A stretch of DNA of 64,000 nt. Source: Coriolopsis trogii. Lineage: Eukaryota > Basidiomycota > Agaricomycetes > Polyporales > Polyporaceae. The stretch is taken from NCBI GenBank assembly GCA_020543525.1, contig JAHYIO010000003.1, positions 992,001 through 1,056,000 on the forward strand. Direction: 5' to 3'. Every line of letters begins with the position of its first letter. Positions within the stretch are counted from its first letter, which is position 1. Below are positions 1 to 12,427 of the stretch, in pieces. Made by a program: the position numbers and the translations under genes. The notes beneath the pieces are model-generated. The model had not been told where the DNA came from. It did no database searches and saw only the letters and a list, made by a program, of their open reading frames with translations.

Positions 1-48
1 ACAGGGTTGCGTGCGCAGCGGAGCGGAGCATAACGAAACCACACGTAC

Positions 49-553
49 GCGCATCCGAGCGTGGCCGCCTCCTCGTGCGAGAAGGTGTCCTGGGGGACGA
101 CCCACACGAGATCGGCTGGTGTCCTGACGTACTCCGCGAACGCACCCGAGTCGGCGAACGCACCGCCGTGCACGAAGCCGGCGACATGGTCTCCGACGGC
201 GGGGATGTTGACGTTCTTGCCTGTTTTCACGACGAGCCCCGAGAAGTCGCAGCCTACGACGGACCCGGGCTTTCCAACAGAGTCGACATCTACGAGGGGG
301 GGGGAACTTCATTCCGAGCATCGGTCTTGAACAATGTTGGACTCACGTTTCCAGTCGGTCGGATTTTGTGAGAGTGCGACTGTCTTCACGAGGATGTCGT
401 TCTCTCCGACCTGAGGAACCGGATGGTCTTGCAATACGACACGACGGCCCTGGTCGAAGTAGTAAGAATTCTTATAGCCAGCACACTTGAGATCTCTCGA
501 CTCACCTCTTCAATAACAAGGGCCTTCATCGTCGAGGGAATCATATAAGGCAT
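49..553 (-). CDS. Zinc-type medium-chain dehydrogenase/reductase, 5' part only
   Basis: N-terminal part of an NAD(P)H-dependent MDR oxidoreductase of the fungal ToxD / trans-enoyl-reductase type; the rest lies beyond the left edge. Exons are 553-506, 449-347 and 289-49, with GTGAGT, GTGAGT and GTACGT donors and consistent phases. The protein begins MPYMIPSTMKALVIEE. Visible family landmarks are DHPVP, NPTDWKH, GCDFSG, GDHVAGFVHGGAF and FAEYV, which belong to the GroES-like substrate domain. Every exon boundary and phase matches the intact copy at 1443-2811, so the two are tandem duplicates. A TATATAA element lies at 616-622, 63 nt upstream of the start. The substrate cannot be inferred; the enzyme could act in secondary metabolism or detoxification. 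Confidence 0.85.
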
Positions 554-1442
554 GGCGGTATCTCACTTGGTGCGTCGCAGGATAACGAGATAGTGGTGCA
601 ACAACTATCCATTCATTATATAGCTACGCCTCGGGCATCTTCTGTGAGCCCATTAGGTTATGCACCTTGCTTCCGTTGGCGGTTGCTGCCAACCGTCGGT
701 ACGGCCCTACTTTCACTTCAGGAACACGGAGTCGGGATAATATAAGTGGTCCGTCGGTTCGTGGCTATAGTGACGCTGATGTAGGCTCCGTACAGACGGA
801 AGCGTTTCGGCAAGCATGGTGAAGTCAATCTTCATAGCATCGATCGGAGTCGACGACGAGCTCATCTTGTTCTTGCATCTGGCGGAGGACTCATGTGCCA
901 AGTTGGCTGTCCGAGAGCATTTGAACCTAACTCGACAGGTTTCAGGGGGGATCCATAATACGGATAGATGGCTGCGCGGAAGGTCGCAGGAAGAGTCGTA
1001 TTTGATATCGCCGGCGACGGTGGACTTCCGGGGGTTGGCTTACCCGTACATGCGTCCCTCGCAGGGTTCCAGGGGCGTCTACGCGTTGTCTTCCTCCGTC
1101 GGTAGGGCACAGACTACATCGGATGTTCAGGGAAACATCACCGCATGGATGTCTCGTCCCAGAGTACTAGGCGAATGCAGTTGGGCATTGAAACTGAGGG
1201 AGAGTATGTCGAGGAGCCTGAGCATTGCTGAGAGTTCCGGCGTTAGCGGCTAGAAGCCCACGTATCAAGCGCAGCTACCTCATCTCATCCCGTGTGAAGG
1301 ACGAAACATTTGTTGAGAAGCCATCAGGCGTCAATGAGACAAAATACGTACCTTCGGTGCTCACTGACCGCCAGACTTGTAAAGCAACGTGTCAGGCAGA
1401 TAGCACGCTGTTGCGCCTAATCGTGTATGCTGTCGAAGTATG
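554..1442. other. Intergenic stretch between tandem MDR genes
   Basis: About 890 bp between the 3' end of the intact MDR gene and the start of the truncated one. It must hold the terminator of the former and the promoter of the latter (TATA-like element at 616-622 on the minus strand). A 145-codon plus-strand reading frame at 816-1253 and an 82-codon minus-strand frame at 862-1110 resemble no family I know, and they look like chance frames in GC-rich DNA. Confidence 0.5.
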
Positions 1443-2811
1443 TTACACACGGTAAACGAGCTTCACTCCGCTAACTTTGCCCTCCTTCATGTACTGAAGG
1501 CCGTCCGGTATCGCACCTAAGCCACCCTCCCAGAGCTTGATCGGCAGAGGTTTGATATGGCCCTCTTGCGCTAGCTTGGGCATCTTCCGCAAGAACTCGA
1601 CGATTTGCGTCCTGTCCTCGATCGAGACAGGGTACTGCGTGTCCGGTCCGAAATCGAACGCACGGCCGAGGGCTGTGTATAAGAGCGTGTCTGGAGGCAA
1701 CGACCTCAACACATTGTAGATGATTGAAGCAGGCGTTACTCACTTTTAATATCCACGTCCTTTCTGTCCGTTACCTCGGGCCTAGGCAGTTGGAGGGTAA
1801 TAATCTGTCCCCCGGAAGGAGCCAGCGATTCTGCGGTTATCTTTTGGGAAGATTCTGAGGAGATGGTATCGAGAGCCTTCGTGATCGAATCGTGCGATGC
1901 GCGTTTGATCTTCGAAACTACGTCGGAGTCCTTGTAGTCGAAGACTTCATCGGCACCAAACGATCGCACTAAGTCGAAGTTGTGGGGGGAGGCCGTCGTG
2001 ACAACCTTGTAGCCCGAGAGGTGAGCAAGTTGGATTGCACTAAGGCCGACACCCGCTGCAAAGCATATACATGACGAGTTCGATATGCATGAATCACAGC
2101 ATCGACCTGGGAAGCTGACGTACAGCTGCCACCATAGATGAGAAGCCACTGTTCTTCGGACACTTTCTTAGGTGGTTCAACGAGTGCGAGACGAGTTGGA
2201 TGGTACAGCGCTTGAATAGCAGTCCAGAACCTAATGAGTTGCGTCAGGTTCCATCACAGCAGCTACAAGAAGGTGAAGGGTGGGTACATACGCGCAACCC
2301 AGGGCAGCAGCCTGCTCATGAGTGAAGGTATCTCGGGGCACAACCCAGACAAGATCGGCAGGCGTCTTGACGTACTCTGCGAATGCTCCCTCGTCCGTGA
2401 ACGCGCCACCGTGCGTGAAACCGGCAACGTGGTCTCCGATCTTGGGACTGTCGACGTTCTTGCCCGTCTTGACAACAGTCCCTGAGAAGTCACATCCTAG
2501 GACGGTGCCAGGTTTCCCGACAGGATAGTGGACGTCTATGTGATTTAGTTCAGAGGATCAATCGGGACAAGATGACTACTGAACGTACGCTTCCAGTCGG
2601 TCGGGTTCTGGGAGACCGCAACTGTCTTGATCAGAATATTGTTGTCTCCCACGTCAGGAACCGGATGGTCTTTGATTGCGACGCGATGGCCCTTTATGGC
2701 ATGGCCAGGACGTGGTCAGGACTCGCATTCATTCGACCAAACTACTATATATGTCTGACTCACCTCCTCAATTACAAGGGCCTTCATCGTTGAGGGTAGT
2801 TCAGACGACAT
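1443..2811 (-). CDS. Zinc-type medium-chain dehydrogenase/reductase
   Basis: Complete tandem paralog of the gene at 49-553. Likely exons are 2811-2764, 2691-2589, 2535-2292, 2230-2124, from 2055 to about 1758, and about 1706-1443. The N-terminal GroES-like domain (GCDFSGTVV, GDHVAGFTHGGAF, AFAEYVKTP) is followed by a Rossmann NAD(P)H-binding region with GGSSGVGLSAIQLA, then FGADEVFDYKD, and the C-terminus LPIKLWEGGLGAIPDGL. This order is usual for the ToxD / trans-enoyl-reductase branch, which reduces activated double bonds with NADPH and has usually lost the catalytic zinc. The last splice junction is uncertain. The reading frame closes only with a GTAACG donor and a 35-nt intron; the better GTGAGT donor breaks the frame. 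Substrate unknown. Confidence 0.85.
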
Positions 2812-3191
2812 GACTGTCTGCAGTGTGTGTTGGAGGATAGAGTAAGCTTGAGGTGCAATCATGACTGCGGTATAAATCTAGATTGGGGGCATGCCAGTAC
2901 TTGCTTATGAATCCGCCTGGGATTCTTCCCACTGACGGACGACAAGGTTTGCATGAGTTTGATGCATTGCATGGTCAGAGTTGCAAGGGAATGATGTCAG
3001 CAACGCGCAATGTGAACTGGTACATGGCCAGGCCACTCCTTCAAACTCCGCCCCTTCAGCCACAGACGCGTCGGCACGTGACAGACACCTTGCCATCCAC
3101 GACGCGTGCATTCCCTCCTAATCGACAAGCTACCCCCTTTCGCTACTCTCCTGTTGACCTACCTTCCTGCTTACATCTAGCCACGCATTGT
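2812..3191. promoter_or_regulatory. Shared divergent promoter region (MDR / CTF18)
   Basis: 380 bp between two divergently oriented start codons. No convincing TATA box is visible for CTF18, as is common for fungal housekeeping genes. An open frame runs upstream of the CTF18 start from 2883, but it shows no family features, and I treat 3192 as the first credible ATG. Confidence 0.5.
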
Positions 3192-6100
3192 ATGAACATG
3201 GCCGCCGTCGAATTTGGCCTCCCAACCAGCCTGCTTTTTCCTGCCGAGGTCAACTCCGCCATCGCACCGGGGTCTGTCGTGGACACCGCCTCACAGGACG
3301 CGTTTTTGCCTACCGGACTTTTACTTGGCGAAGAGGCAAGCGTTGAAGAGGCACCCGTTCAGGGGTCCTCCCGTATTGAGGAGTCTAACGCGTTCGGAGG
3401 TGCGTTACCTTGCTTACTCAACTTATCATGACGGAAATTACAACCAGACATCCTCCTACTCCATATCTCCTTCAGACGCGCCTCTCTTGTCTGCTGAAAC
3501 GACACATGTAAACAGGACTCTCCAGTGCGATTCTCAAGGTACGCTGTTTTGCTCTCATCTCGAGTCATACTTGTCGCTTGCTCATGCCTGTCAAGACGAT
3601 GACCTGCCAGATGTAGCAGACCTTCTACGATCTTATACTGCTCAAGTCGCGTCTCTCAAACCATCTAACTCCTCATATAAAATTATAACGGCAACGACCT
3701 TCAATGGAACTGCCGTTCACTTCACCCGCAAGCCCCGTAGAAGGGAAGGGGTTGCTACCGCAGCTCTAGTGAGTCCTCCATGGGATACGGTATGTTGGGG
3801 ATATGTCATTGAGATTCCGTAGAGACGTTCTGGCGTTCTTCGACAAGAAGACGGACAGTCCAAGAATCTCCTCGATGTACCTATACACAAGATGCTTGAT
3901 GACCTTTCTGCCTCTGCCGCCGCGCAACTCGCAGCCGAGTATGTATATGTTCCCCCACTTGGGAAAGATGGCCCTCTTGATTGCTTCTCTCCCATTACAG
4001 ACAGGAGCAACAACCGCATAAGCCAACGCAGTTTGCCACCTCGACGAATACGGCCCTATGGGTTGACCGCTACCGTCCACAGCGTTTTACCGAACTCCTG
4101 GGTGACGACCGTGTACACCGTGAGGTCTTGTCATGGGTCAAGGAGTGGGACTGCTGTGTCTTTGGGAAGAACAAGAGTCGCGGCAAGAAGCGTGCCCGGG
4201 ACGATGTTGATGGCGAGAATCTGGATCAATGGAGAAGACCACGGGAGAAGGTACGTCAACAAGAGTCAGCGAGGCCGCTATGCACAACATGTAATCCCGC
4301 ATCTGCAGCTATTGCTCCTCTCAGGTCCACCTGGGCTGGGAAAGACAACACTCGCACACATTGTCGCGCAACATGCGGGGTATAATGTCTTTGAGATCAA
4401 TGCCAGTGATGCTCGCTCTGCCGATGTGGTCGACCAGCGAATACGTCCTGCAGTAGAGAGTGGTGCTAAGATCGGCAGTGCGAGACCTAATCTCGTCGTC
4501 ATCGACGAAATTGACGGCGCGACTGGAGGATCAGATTCCGTAAGTGTTTTTGAACCAGTGAGTATGATGTGTGCTGAATTGTGAGCAGTCGGGCGGCTTC
4601 ATTCACAAGCTAATCCAATTAACGTACGACAAGCCCAGGAAGAAAGGTACAATAGTTTCTGTTGTCAGAAAGGGAGATTGCTGACAGGAAACTTGCATTG
4701 CAGGACGAAAACAGGAACCGCAAACACAGCGGCCTTTGCTGAGGCCCATCATCTGCATCTGCAACGACTTGTATGCGTCCTCGCTCACCAAACTCCGACA
4801 GCACGCACGAATAGTGCGCTTTTCGCGACCGAACGATACGCACATCGTTCGCCGCCTCCGAGAGATATGCGAACACGAAGGCATGAAGGCCGACGCTCGT
4901 GCACTGTCGACCCTCGTCGGAGTGGCACAAGGCGACTTCAGAGGGTGCTTGAATACACTGCAGATGCTGAAGGCTAGGAATAAGGATGTGACAGAGCCAG
5001 CCGTTCGGAGCGCGACCAAAGGCATGAAGGAGGCGGAGGTGTCCCAGATGACCGTCCTCAACGACCTCTTCTCTCCCTTATCCAAGAAACGTGCAAAGGA
5101 GTTGGGCGTGGCTGAGGACGAACCGCGGTATGTGTCTCGACTGAGCATGGAGGTAGAGGGATGCGACTCCATAGACAAGGTGGCAATCGGTGAGCAATGG
5201 CTGTGAATGAATTTATGCTTCCGTCAATGTACTGACATGCTGCGATCGCTCAGGCTGTTTTGAGCATTATGCTTTGCTGCATAGACATGATGGAACGTTC
5301 GGGCGGTACATGAAGGGTACGGAGTGGCTCTGTCGATGGGACGTGATGATGGGGTCCATGCGTGCAGAGCGTGAATACGCGTTGATGCCATACGCCTCAT
5401 ACCCTCTCGTCGCGTTCTATCCGCTCTTCCAAGACCGAGGCGCGCCAAAGGTCGAGAGACCCAAGGCAGACTGGGAGGTACGGACCTCTTACATTCAACT
5501 AGATTTGGTTCACCACCTAACCACTCTCTCGCCCCTTCCAGCATTACACGCAGACGAAGACAAACGAAGAGATTTACAAGTCCCTCGCCCGTTGTCTGCG
5601 CACAGCCGCGTCCCGGAGCGCAGGCGACTACCGCCACCTCGCCAGCGACGACATCCTGCGGCTCGAGTTCGCCCCGTACATCAACCGCATCATCTCCCCG
5701 CCCCTGCGCCCGGTGAACAGCCAAGTCATCCGCCCCGCCGAGAAGGCGCTCCTCGCGCGGCTCGTGGGCATCATGGCGAACCTCGAGCTCCGGTTCGTGC
5801 AGGAGAAGACGGAGGAGGGCCAGCTCGTGTACCGGCTCGACCCGCCCATCGACGTGTTCGTCACGTATGACGGGAAGCGGGCTGCGGACATTGCCGTGTC
5901 GCGGTACGCGGTGCGCCATCTCGTCGCGGCGGAGGTGAGTTGTTTTGCCCTTCACCGGAGGCCGCAGATGTGCTGACGATTGGCGCCACCCCGGGATTTA
6001 GATCGATGCGCAGGTCATTGCACGCCACGCTGAGAGCACGGAGAAGAACAAGGGCGGCAAGGGTGCATTCTTCGGGGGCGGGTGAGTGTTGTCGTGCGTG

Positions 6101-6443
6101 TGCTTGGCATGATTGCATGACGTTGACGACACGATCCTCGCTAGCCGGGACAAAGTGTCCGCTCTAGAGGACGTGCAGCCCGCAGCGAAGCGTGCGCGCC
6201 AGGACGACAAGCCTGCTGAGAAGGTGCGCTCAGCTTTGCTCGCATGGACGAGAACATAACATCGCTGACGAAACGCCCGGGCTTCAGATTGCCGTCGACT
6301 TTTTTGGGAGGCCGATCGTGCCCAAAGACAACGGCGGTGCGAAGAGCGGTCCCAAGGCTAAGCCGTACCGAGTGGCATACAAGTTCAATGAAGGGAACTC
6401 CGCGGCGGTCAGGAAACCTGTCAAAGTGTCTGCATTCCTGTAG
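3192..6443 (+). CDS. CTF18: Ctf18, large subunit of the alternative RFC clamp loader
   Basis: AAA+ ATPase that, with Rfc2-5, Ctf8 and Dcc1, loads PCNA at replication forks and supports sister-chromatid cohesion. Twelve exons: 3192-3399, 3476-3768, 3823-3938, 4001-4250, 4309-4539, 4589-4646, 4704-5189, 5254-5477, 5542-5934, 6002-6081, 6145-6223 and 6288-6443. They sum to 2574 nt and give 857 residues in frame. Landmarks in order: LWVDRYRPQRFTELLGDD, Walker A GPPGLGKTT (about residue 295), Walker B VVIDEIDGA (about 352), the sensor region RPIICICNDLYASSL, and the conserved C-terminal tail FFGRPI...YRVAYKFNEG that binds Ctf8/Dcc1. These separate it from Rfc1, which carries a BRCT domain. The start could instead be the ATG six bases downstream. 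It is convergent with the aminotransferase gene. Confidence 0.95.
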
Positions 6444-6673
6444 GACTTGTTGTGCAGTTGTGCCAATGTGCATCATGCGGCGTAAGTGTGGAGGACGAGC
6501 GTGTGGGTTTGACTGTCAGGTAGCAAGATGTATTATGACCTTAGAGCTGTGATTGTATGTATAGGATGACATTGCTATGGACTGTGTGACGGAACTAATG
6601 AATAATGATAGTTTTGTCCGGGGTACTAGGGCTACAGAGAATAGAAGTCCGAAACGACGTATTGTATGTTTGT

Positions 6674-8288
6674 TTACTTTTGCTCCTGGCAGAAGAACTC
6701 GCGGAGGACTTGTCCGAGGATCGTCAGACCCTGTTCCATCGCCTCCTCCGTTCCCGCAAACGTGGCGCGCATGTAGTTCAATCGCTGTCCATCCCAAACA
6801 CACCGTCAGTTCTCGGTCCCGATACAGGAGAGCGTAGACCGAAACACTCACGTCTTCGACCGGGTCCTCCATATCGTCATACTTCGGGTCCGCCGAGAGC
6901 GCAAAGACGGACGCGGGCATAATCACGAGCCCGTTGTCCAAGCACGTCTCGAACAGCTCCGCCATCAGCTCCTGCGTGTTCGTCCGCGCGCCCGTCACGT
7001 CGCGCGACTGCACGCGGCGGTCGGACCTGTACCGCGGATGGCGCGCGATGTCGACGCGGATCCACACGAACATGCCCGCCTCTGGGGCGGTGGCGTGCGC
7101 GAGACCCGTCGAGGCGACCTCGCGCTCAAACAGGGAGAGAAAGAACGCGCGGCGCCGGTGGTACTCGGCGCGGAGGGAGCGGACCCAGCGGTCGAAGCCG
7201 GACAGCTGCCAGCCGTGCGGGGCGAGCATCTCGGTGATGAGCATCTGCCCGAACCCGTGCGGGTGCATCGTGGACGAGTCGGTGTAGGAGACGAGCGCGT
7301 CGTGGAAGGACGCGTTGGACGTGATCCAGCCGAGGCGCATGCCGGGGGCGAACACCTTGGAAAAGCTGTCCACGCGCATCACGCGTCCGTCGGTGTCGAG
7401 CGAGAGGAAGGAGGTGCAGAACGGCCGGGAGGGGTCCGTGGTCGCGCACGAGGGCGCGTCGTACTGGAGGAAGTAGTACGGGTCGTCTTCGATGATGATG
7501 AGATCGAAACGCCGCGCAATGGCGTAGATTTGTTGGCGGCGGGCGAGGCTGAGCGTCGAGCCTGTCGGGTTCTGGCCGCAGGGGATGAGGTAGAGGACGT
7601 GTGGTCTCCGACCGCGCGCGGGGTTCCATGTCATGAGCACCCGTTCGAGTTCTTCAGGGATCATCCCACCGTCGTCCATCTTGATCCCGACCCACTTGAT
7701 GCCCTGAGCGAGCGGGACGTTCGTCACGGAGCTGAACGAGAACTCGTCGGCGAGGAATGTGTCTCCGGGCTCCCCCAGGAGGCGGAAACACTTGGTGATT
7801 CCGTCAGAGTTGCCGAGAGCCAGGGTGCAGACGTGATCGGGCGGGGCATGGTAGAAATTTGTGAGCTCAGTGACCACGCGCTGTGCGTCCGGAAGGCCAG
7901 CACCATGGCTGTACTGAAGACCGGTCTGTAATGGGAGCGCGCACGGTTCATGTGTGGATGAGGTGAATGTTTGCGAGGGAGCACTGGGTCCTCTCCGCCA
8001 TGAGGCAACGGGATCCTCCTCAGATACGGACGCCATCTCATACTCGATTTTGCGTATGGGATATAGTGAGAAATGGGGGTCACCTGTAGATATACCGATG
8101 TGAGAACGGAATCGCAATTGGAACGCATAGGACAGCGTACCGTTCGCTAATGAGACCATGTTAGGTTTGCGGCGGGTAAGTTTCCATATTGCCTTCATGG
8201 GGTTGGGCTTCCGAAGACGAGCCTCGGTAGAGAGGTGGTGGGAAAGGTCGACTGGAGTAGCCATCGCGGTACAGGAAGCAAGAGACAT
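6674..8288 (-). CDS. ARO8: Aro8-type PLP aminotransferase (aromatic / 2-aminoadipate)
   Basis: Fold-type I PLP enzyme of the Aro8/KAT-II group, which transaminates aromatic amino acids, kynurenine or 2-aminoadipate with 2-oxo acids. Three exons, 8288-8141, 8083-6852 and 6784-6674, give 496 residues. Landmarks: YSHGAGLPD, the YLIPCGQNPTG motif that contacts the cofactor, EDDPYYFLQY, and DSFSKVFAPGMRLGW with the PLP-binding lysine at about residue 292. The C-terminus is RLNYMRATFAG...LREFFCQEQK. The unspliced frame stays open through both introns, giving a misleading 590-codon ORF. A TATATAA box lies at 8414-8420, about 126 nt upstream. The gene points away from LYS1, which fits a role as 2-aminoadipate aminotransferase in lysine synthesis (inference). 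Confidence 0.9.
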
Positions 8289-9616
8289 TACGGCAATCGG
8301 GAGATTATAGCAAGTCGCGGTACGCTATGCAGGTTCCGAGGGGTATGGGTCGAGTCAAGACGAGCGCAGTCGGGCGGTGGATGATGGTGTCGACGGTCGT
8401 GCGAGCTACAGCATTATATAGTTGCTGAGTATGCGACATGTTCGGATACCAGATAGACCCCTGCATGGCGCAAGGCGATGATCCGGCGAATTTGCAGACG
8501 GGTGGCATGAACTGAGCGGATCGGAGTCAGAGCACCGCGCCTGGTGAAACGAGAGGCGCGCCCGAGGTAGTGGGCATTCACGTCACGTCCTCGGCACGCT
8601 AGGATCAGGCGGCCTTTGTGGGCGTAATGGGTGAGATGAGACGATTCGCAGGGACGAGAGTATAGAAGCGATGCAGCAAGAGGGTTGTGGCGCACATGTA
8701 GCGAGCCCATCTCTGGTCAAAAGATGATTAAATCCGCTTGCTGTACACCATCCGGTGCAAGCAGTGCACAGAAACGCCGTACTTCCACGCAGGGCTGTTG
8801 TTTGGGCAGCGCTGAATGGGCCTCGTGGTACCTGGAAAGTTTCATGAGTCATGGCAAACTTTACGTGCGCAGCCGCGAGCCTGAGCCAAAAGTACAACCA
8901 GTCTCAACAAGATGAGTACAATCGAGTTTTCAATCGCTTGCGAAAATCGCGACAAATCAATACAGTGCAACTGCATACTGTGACAACGATGGAGGTAAGT
9001 TGATGTCGATGGAGTGAATCACTGAATGGTTGGCAGAGACGAGCAGCCATTCTTGGTGGCTGTGTTGCTTGCATAATCCCCGCCAATGGCCGGCCTAGTG
9101 AGCCTGAGCGCCTCGGCTCTTGCCTTCGACTCATACTCTACGTGCCTTGGCTGCCACTCCGTACCTGGGTACGCGTACTCAGTGGGTCCTCCGTATCAGC
9201 AATAACTGTCACGAATGGTTGAAGTCAAATTAATATGTGATTACCCAAGGAACGTGCTGAATGAAAGGGTCAGACGGCAGTGACTGAGCCTATGGATCAC
9301 GATTCACAAGTCATGCACTGGCAACAGGAGTTCGAGGTTGGGCTGCTATCTGTACATTCCCCGGCTGAAGTCATCTGTCAAACAACGACCACACGCAATA
9401 TTCTGCTAGGAGGGTAAGACGTTGCACTGACTACCGTTCACTCGTGCGACGTCAGTGTGTCATCCATGCGAAGTCAACCGTGAGTGTTAGCTGAAGAACA
9501 AGTAACGCTTCATAAGGTTGAGAACTCATCTTTTGCTCAGGCGAATAGCTCGTAATGGAGATCTTGTCCATGTGGACCCTCACTCTATTCTACCCTCGTG
9601 TCTGTCTCTTGCCACC
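8289..9616. other. Intergenic region between aminotransferase and LYS1
   Basis: 1.3 kb between divergent starts. The minus-strand TATATAA at 8414-8420 serves the aminotransferase. I see no gene here; frames up to about 105 codons at 8583-8897 and 8685-8915 resemble nothing and lack splice support. The LYS1 start sits in a strong GCCACCATG context at 9617. Confidence 0.5.
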
Positions 9617-10881
9617 ATGTCCTTGCCCGCATACCGCATCTGGCTACGCTGCGAAAAGAAGAGTTCGAACGTCGAACATCTATTACCCCCACCGCCGCCA
9701 AGAAGCTGGTCGAAGCAGGCTTCGAGCTCTATGTCGAGACGGACGCCCAAAGATTCTCCAAAGACGAAGAATACGCAGCGTGAGTATCGCTCCTGATACC
9801 ATACCAAGCTCACATGACGTCTGCAGACTTGCAGAGCAGGATGCCAGCTGGTCGAGAACAATTCCTGGCCTAGTGCTCTCGTGGACATTCCAATCGTCGG
9901 CCTCAAGGACCTGCCCGCCTCCGACGACCCTCTGCCCACACCCACCTGATGTTCGGGCACTGCAACAAACAGCAAGCAGGATGGTCCAAGCTCCTCGCGC
10001 GCTTGCACCTTGTACGATCACGAGTTCCTCACCGACGAGCACGGCCGTTGTGTCGCTGCCTTCGGGTACCACGCCGGCTTTGCGGGCGCCGCTGTTGGCG
10101 CACTCGCATTTGCGGCCGAGAACGCGGGGCGACCGCTTGGTGCTCTGGAAGCGTACCAGAGCGAACAGGCGATGGTCGCCGGCGTCAGAAGAACGCTTGG
10201 GAAGCGGTCGCGGCCTGAAGGCTATCGTCATCGGGGCGTTGGGTCGGTGTGGTACGGGAGCTGTCGACCTCCTTCACAAGGCCGGGCTGGAAGAGTACGT
10301 TATGGACGGGCAGCGCGTCCCCCTTTGCTCCCCGCTCGATGACGTTGACAATTGAAGACGCGATAGGGACGATATCATGACGTGGGACATGGCGGAGACC
10401 GCCAAGGGCGGACCGTTTCAAGAGATGTTGGACGTCGACATCTTTGTCAACTGCATCTACCTCAGCTCGCCCATCCCGCCGTTCATCACCAAGGACCAGA
10501 TCGCCGCCGCTGGAAGGGAGAGACGGCTCCGCGTTGCCGTCGACGTCAGCTGTGACACGACCAACCCGCACAACCCCATTCCGATATACTCGTTCAACAC
10601 GCCCTTGACCAAGCCGACTGTCCCAGTCGAGGTTGGGTGCGTTCACATGCTGCGGCTTGTGTGCTATTATGCGCTCATACTCGTTCATGCTGAGCAGCGA
10701 GGGGAACCCCCCGATGGCTATGGTGTTGATTGACCAGTTGCCGACGTTGCTCCCGAGAGAAGCATCGGAGCAGTTCAGTGCGAACTTGCTGCCTTCGCTT
10801 CTCGAGCTGCCACACGGAAAGACCGTGCGCGTGTGGATAGAAGCGAGGAACTTGCTCAAGGCCAAGTTGGCGACGCTGTGA
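9617..10881 (+). pseudogene. LYS1: Saccharopine dehydrogenase (NAD+, L-lysine-forming), frame-broken
   Basis: Homolog of the last enzyme of the alpha-aminoadipate lysine pathway. Recognisable blocks in order are IWLRCEKK, FERRTSITPTAAKKL, GLKDLPASDDPLP, MFGHCNKQQAGWSKLLAR, LYDHEFLTDEHGRCVAAFGYHAG, LKAIVIGALGRCGTGAVDL (NAD-binding), MTWDMAETAKGGPF, VDVSCDTTNPHNPIPIYS and LPTLLPREASEQFS. Three introns with good signals remain: GTGAGT after EEYAA, GTACGT before DDIMTWD, and GTGCGT after PVEVG. However, the blocks lie in different frames. Breaks fall near 9660, 9936, 10004 and 10190; the first two look like single missing bases and the third like a missing short Gly-rich stretch. Either this is a recently inactivated copy, or the assembly has indels in a working gene. 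The protein sequence is otherwise well conserved. Confidence 0.85.
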
Positions 10882-11464
10882 AGGAGGAGAATCTGTGATT
10901 TCGCGCGGATGTACCCTCCGATGAGCGTGGTACGCCCAAAACCAGGTATATGTGACTCGATAGAGGGGTAAGAGTCAGCGAGATTCACGACGTGATCCTT
11001 GGTACTTGTAATCCGAATACCCATCAAAGTGGCGCTCCTTTATATACATGGATACAGTACGCGACTGAACCTGAGTGCATGAATGCTAATAGTCTTATTA
11101 GATTCACGGCCAAGTTGAAGAGTAGTCTGTGATCTAGTGATTGCGTGTGCTAGTAATACAATGACAGCTTGATGGTGATACACGGAAGGTGGAGGCAACC
11201 ACGGCGAAGCGATGGACTATGTACACGGCGGTATTTGAGGAACGCCTCGCCTGAATTTTGCGACAGGAGGGAAAACAATGGAACGAGCGACGGTGACAGC
11301 ATGATGCATGCAAGCGAATGCGAAAGCGAGTGTGGGTATGAACGGATATCAGTACGGGTACGATGATGTTTGCGGTATTGAAACCTGGCAAAAGTAGATG
11401 GTAGAAAGCGAATGGTGGCAGGACGAAAGCTGCATGTTCGACGGAACATAGCGACTGCAAGGGT
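10882..11464. other. Intergenic, convergent 3' ends
   Basis: About 580 bp between the LYS1 stop and the end of the DUF6593-like gene. No gene is supported. Short minus-strand frames (11134-11583) have no recognisable content. Confidence 0.5.
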
Positions 11465-12427
11465 CTAATGGGACGTGGCGGGTCCAATAGTCCGTCGTAT
11501 GCTATCCCGGAGATTCGCGAAGCTGCGAGAAGCATGGAGGCGGATAGTGTTAACGAGCGGCCGCCGCCGCTCGCCATAGACATACTTCGTGACCGAGTAC
11601 AGCCGTTCTCGGAGCGTCGAGACGAGGAGGTATGTCACTAGACGTTCCGTGAGTCGACCGCTGATAGCGCGCAAACGCCGGTCCGGAAGACATACCGATG
11701 ACTTCCAGGAACTCGTCCGAGGGTAGCTTCTCTAGCTCAAGATAGTGGCTCCCTTTGCCCGGCTGTAGTGCGGGAACGGGGCGCCCCTTGGCGAAGTCAC
11801 AATCGGTGTAAAGCCGTCCTATCACGGCATCGTCGTCGTCTAAGAGCTGTCAGCGGAAGGGTCAATCACAGGCACGCGTCAAAGACAAGTAATGGCACGA
11901 ACAGTCAAGGTTTCCGGAGTGATCCTCCACGTGTACTCCATACGAGTCGGAAGAAAGGTTTCGTCAGGTCTGAATGACACGATCAGTACGTCTGAAGAAT
12001 GTGCGAGCGTGGTTCACAAAGATGCACGGAAAGAGCAGAGCCTTGAACGTTGTACTCACAGTACGCGGACAAAGGCAGCATCGAACAACTCTGTCGTGCC
12101 CTGCAAGACCTCGTCTTCTATCCTGATCAGCGATGCGTTCCGCCCGTCCCATACGATTTCGGACACGGCCTCCCCATTTCGATCGTATAGTAATGTCGTG
12201 GAGCGCTCGCACACGGGAAGCTTCTCCTGCGAGCGGTTCGACCATGTCCAGCTCCGACTGCTTGTCGAACTCGAGCGCGACCGGGAAGGACCAGCCATGG
12301 CATTGTTGGAAGTCGAGGTGTGATAGACAGTCTCCTCTGTGGCGCAGTCAACAAGCGCGGTGTCGTGTATATCGGCAGAAGTGAGCTTGAGCAACATCTT
12401 GCAACGATGCGATGATGATGGTGACAT
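11465..12427 (-). CDS. DUF6593-like basidiomycete protein
   Basis: Small protein of a family common in Agaricomycetes and of unknown function. Proposed exons are 12427-12060, 11969-11899, 11839-11692 and 11660-11465, giving about 260 residues. The pattern matches the family: a start MLLKLTSADIHDTALVD, then TVYHTST, TLLYDRNGEAVSEIVWDGR, a core EYTWRITPETLTV, the segment VIGRLYTDCDFAKG, and a C-terminal stretch RLVTYLLVSTLRERL. The last junction uses a weak GTCTTC donor; the better GTATGT four bases upstream would break the frame, so the C-terminus is tentative. The start could be 12451 or 12397. My family assignment is from memory of the motif order. Confidence 0.6.

Noticed and set aside
7038..7931. 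297-codon plus-strand ORF opposite the aminotransferase.
   Set aside because: Mirror frame of GC-rich coding sequence, with no motif and Arg/Glu-rich composition.
6516..8288. 590-codon continuous minus-strand ORF over the aminotransferase.
   Set aside because: Both introns happen to be open in frame. Splicing restores the conserved SLANGDPHFSLYP join and the true C-terminus, so the gene ends at 6674, not 6516.
10185..11027. 280-codon minus-strand ORF opposite LYS1.
   Set aside because: Antisense to the conserved LYS1 blocks, with no family content.
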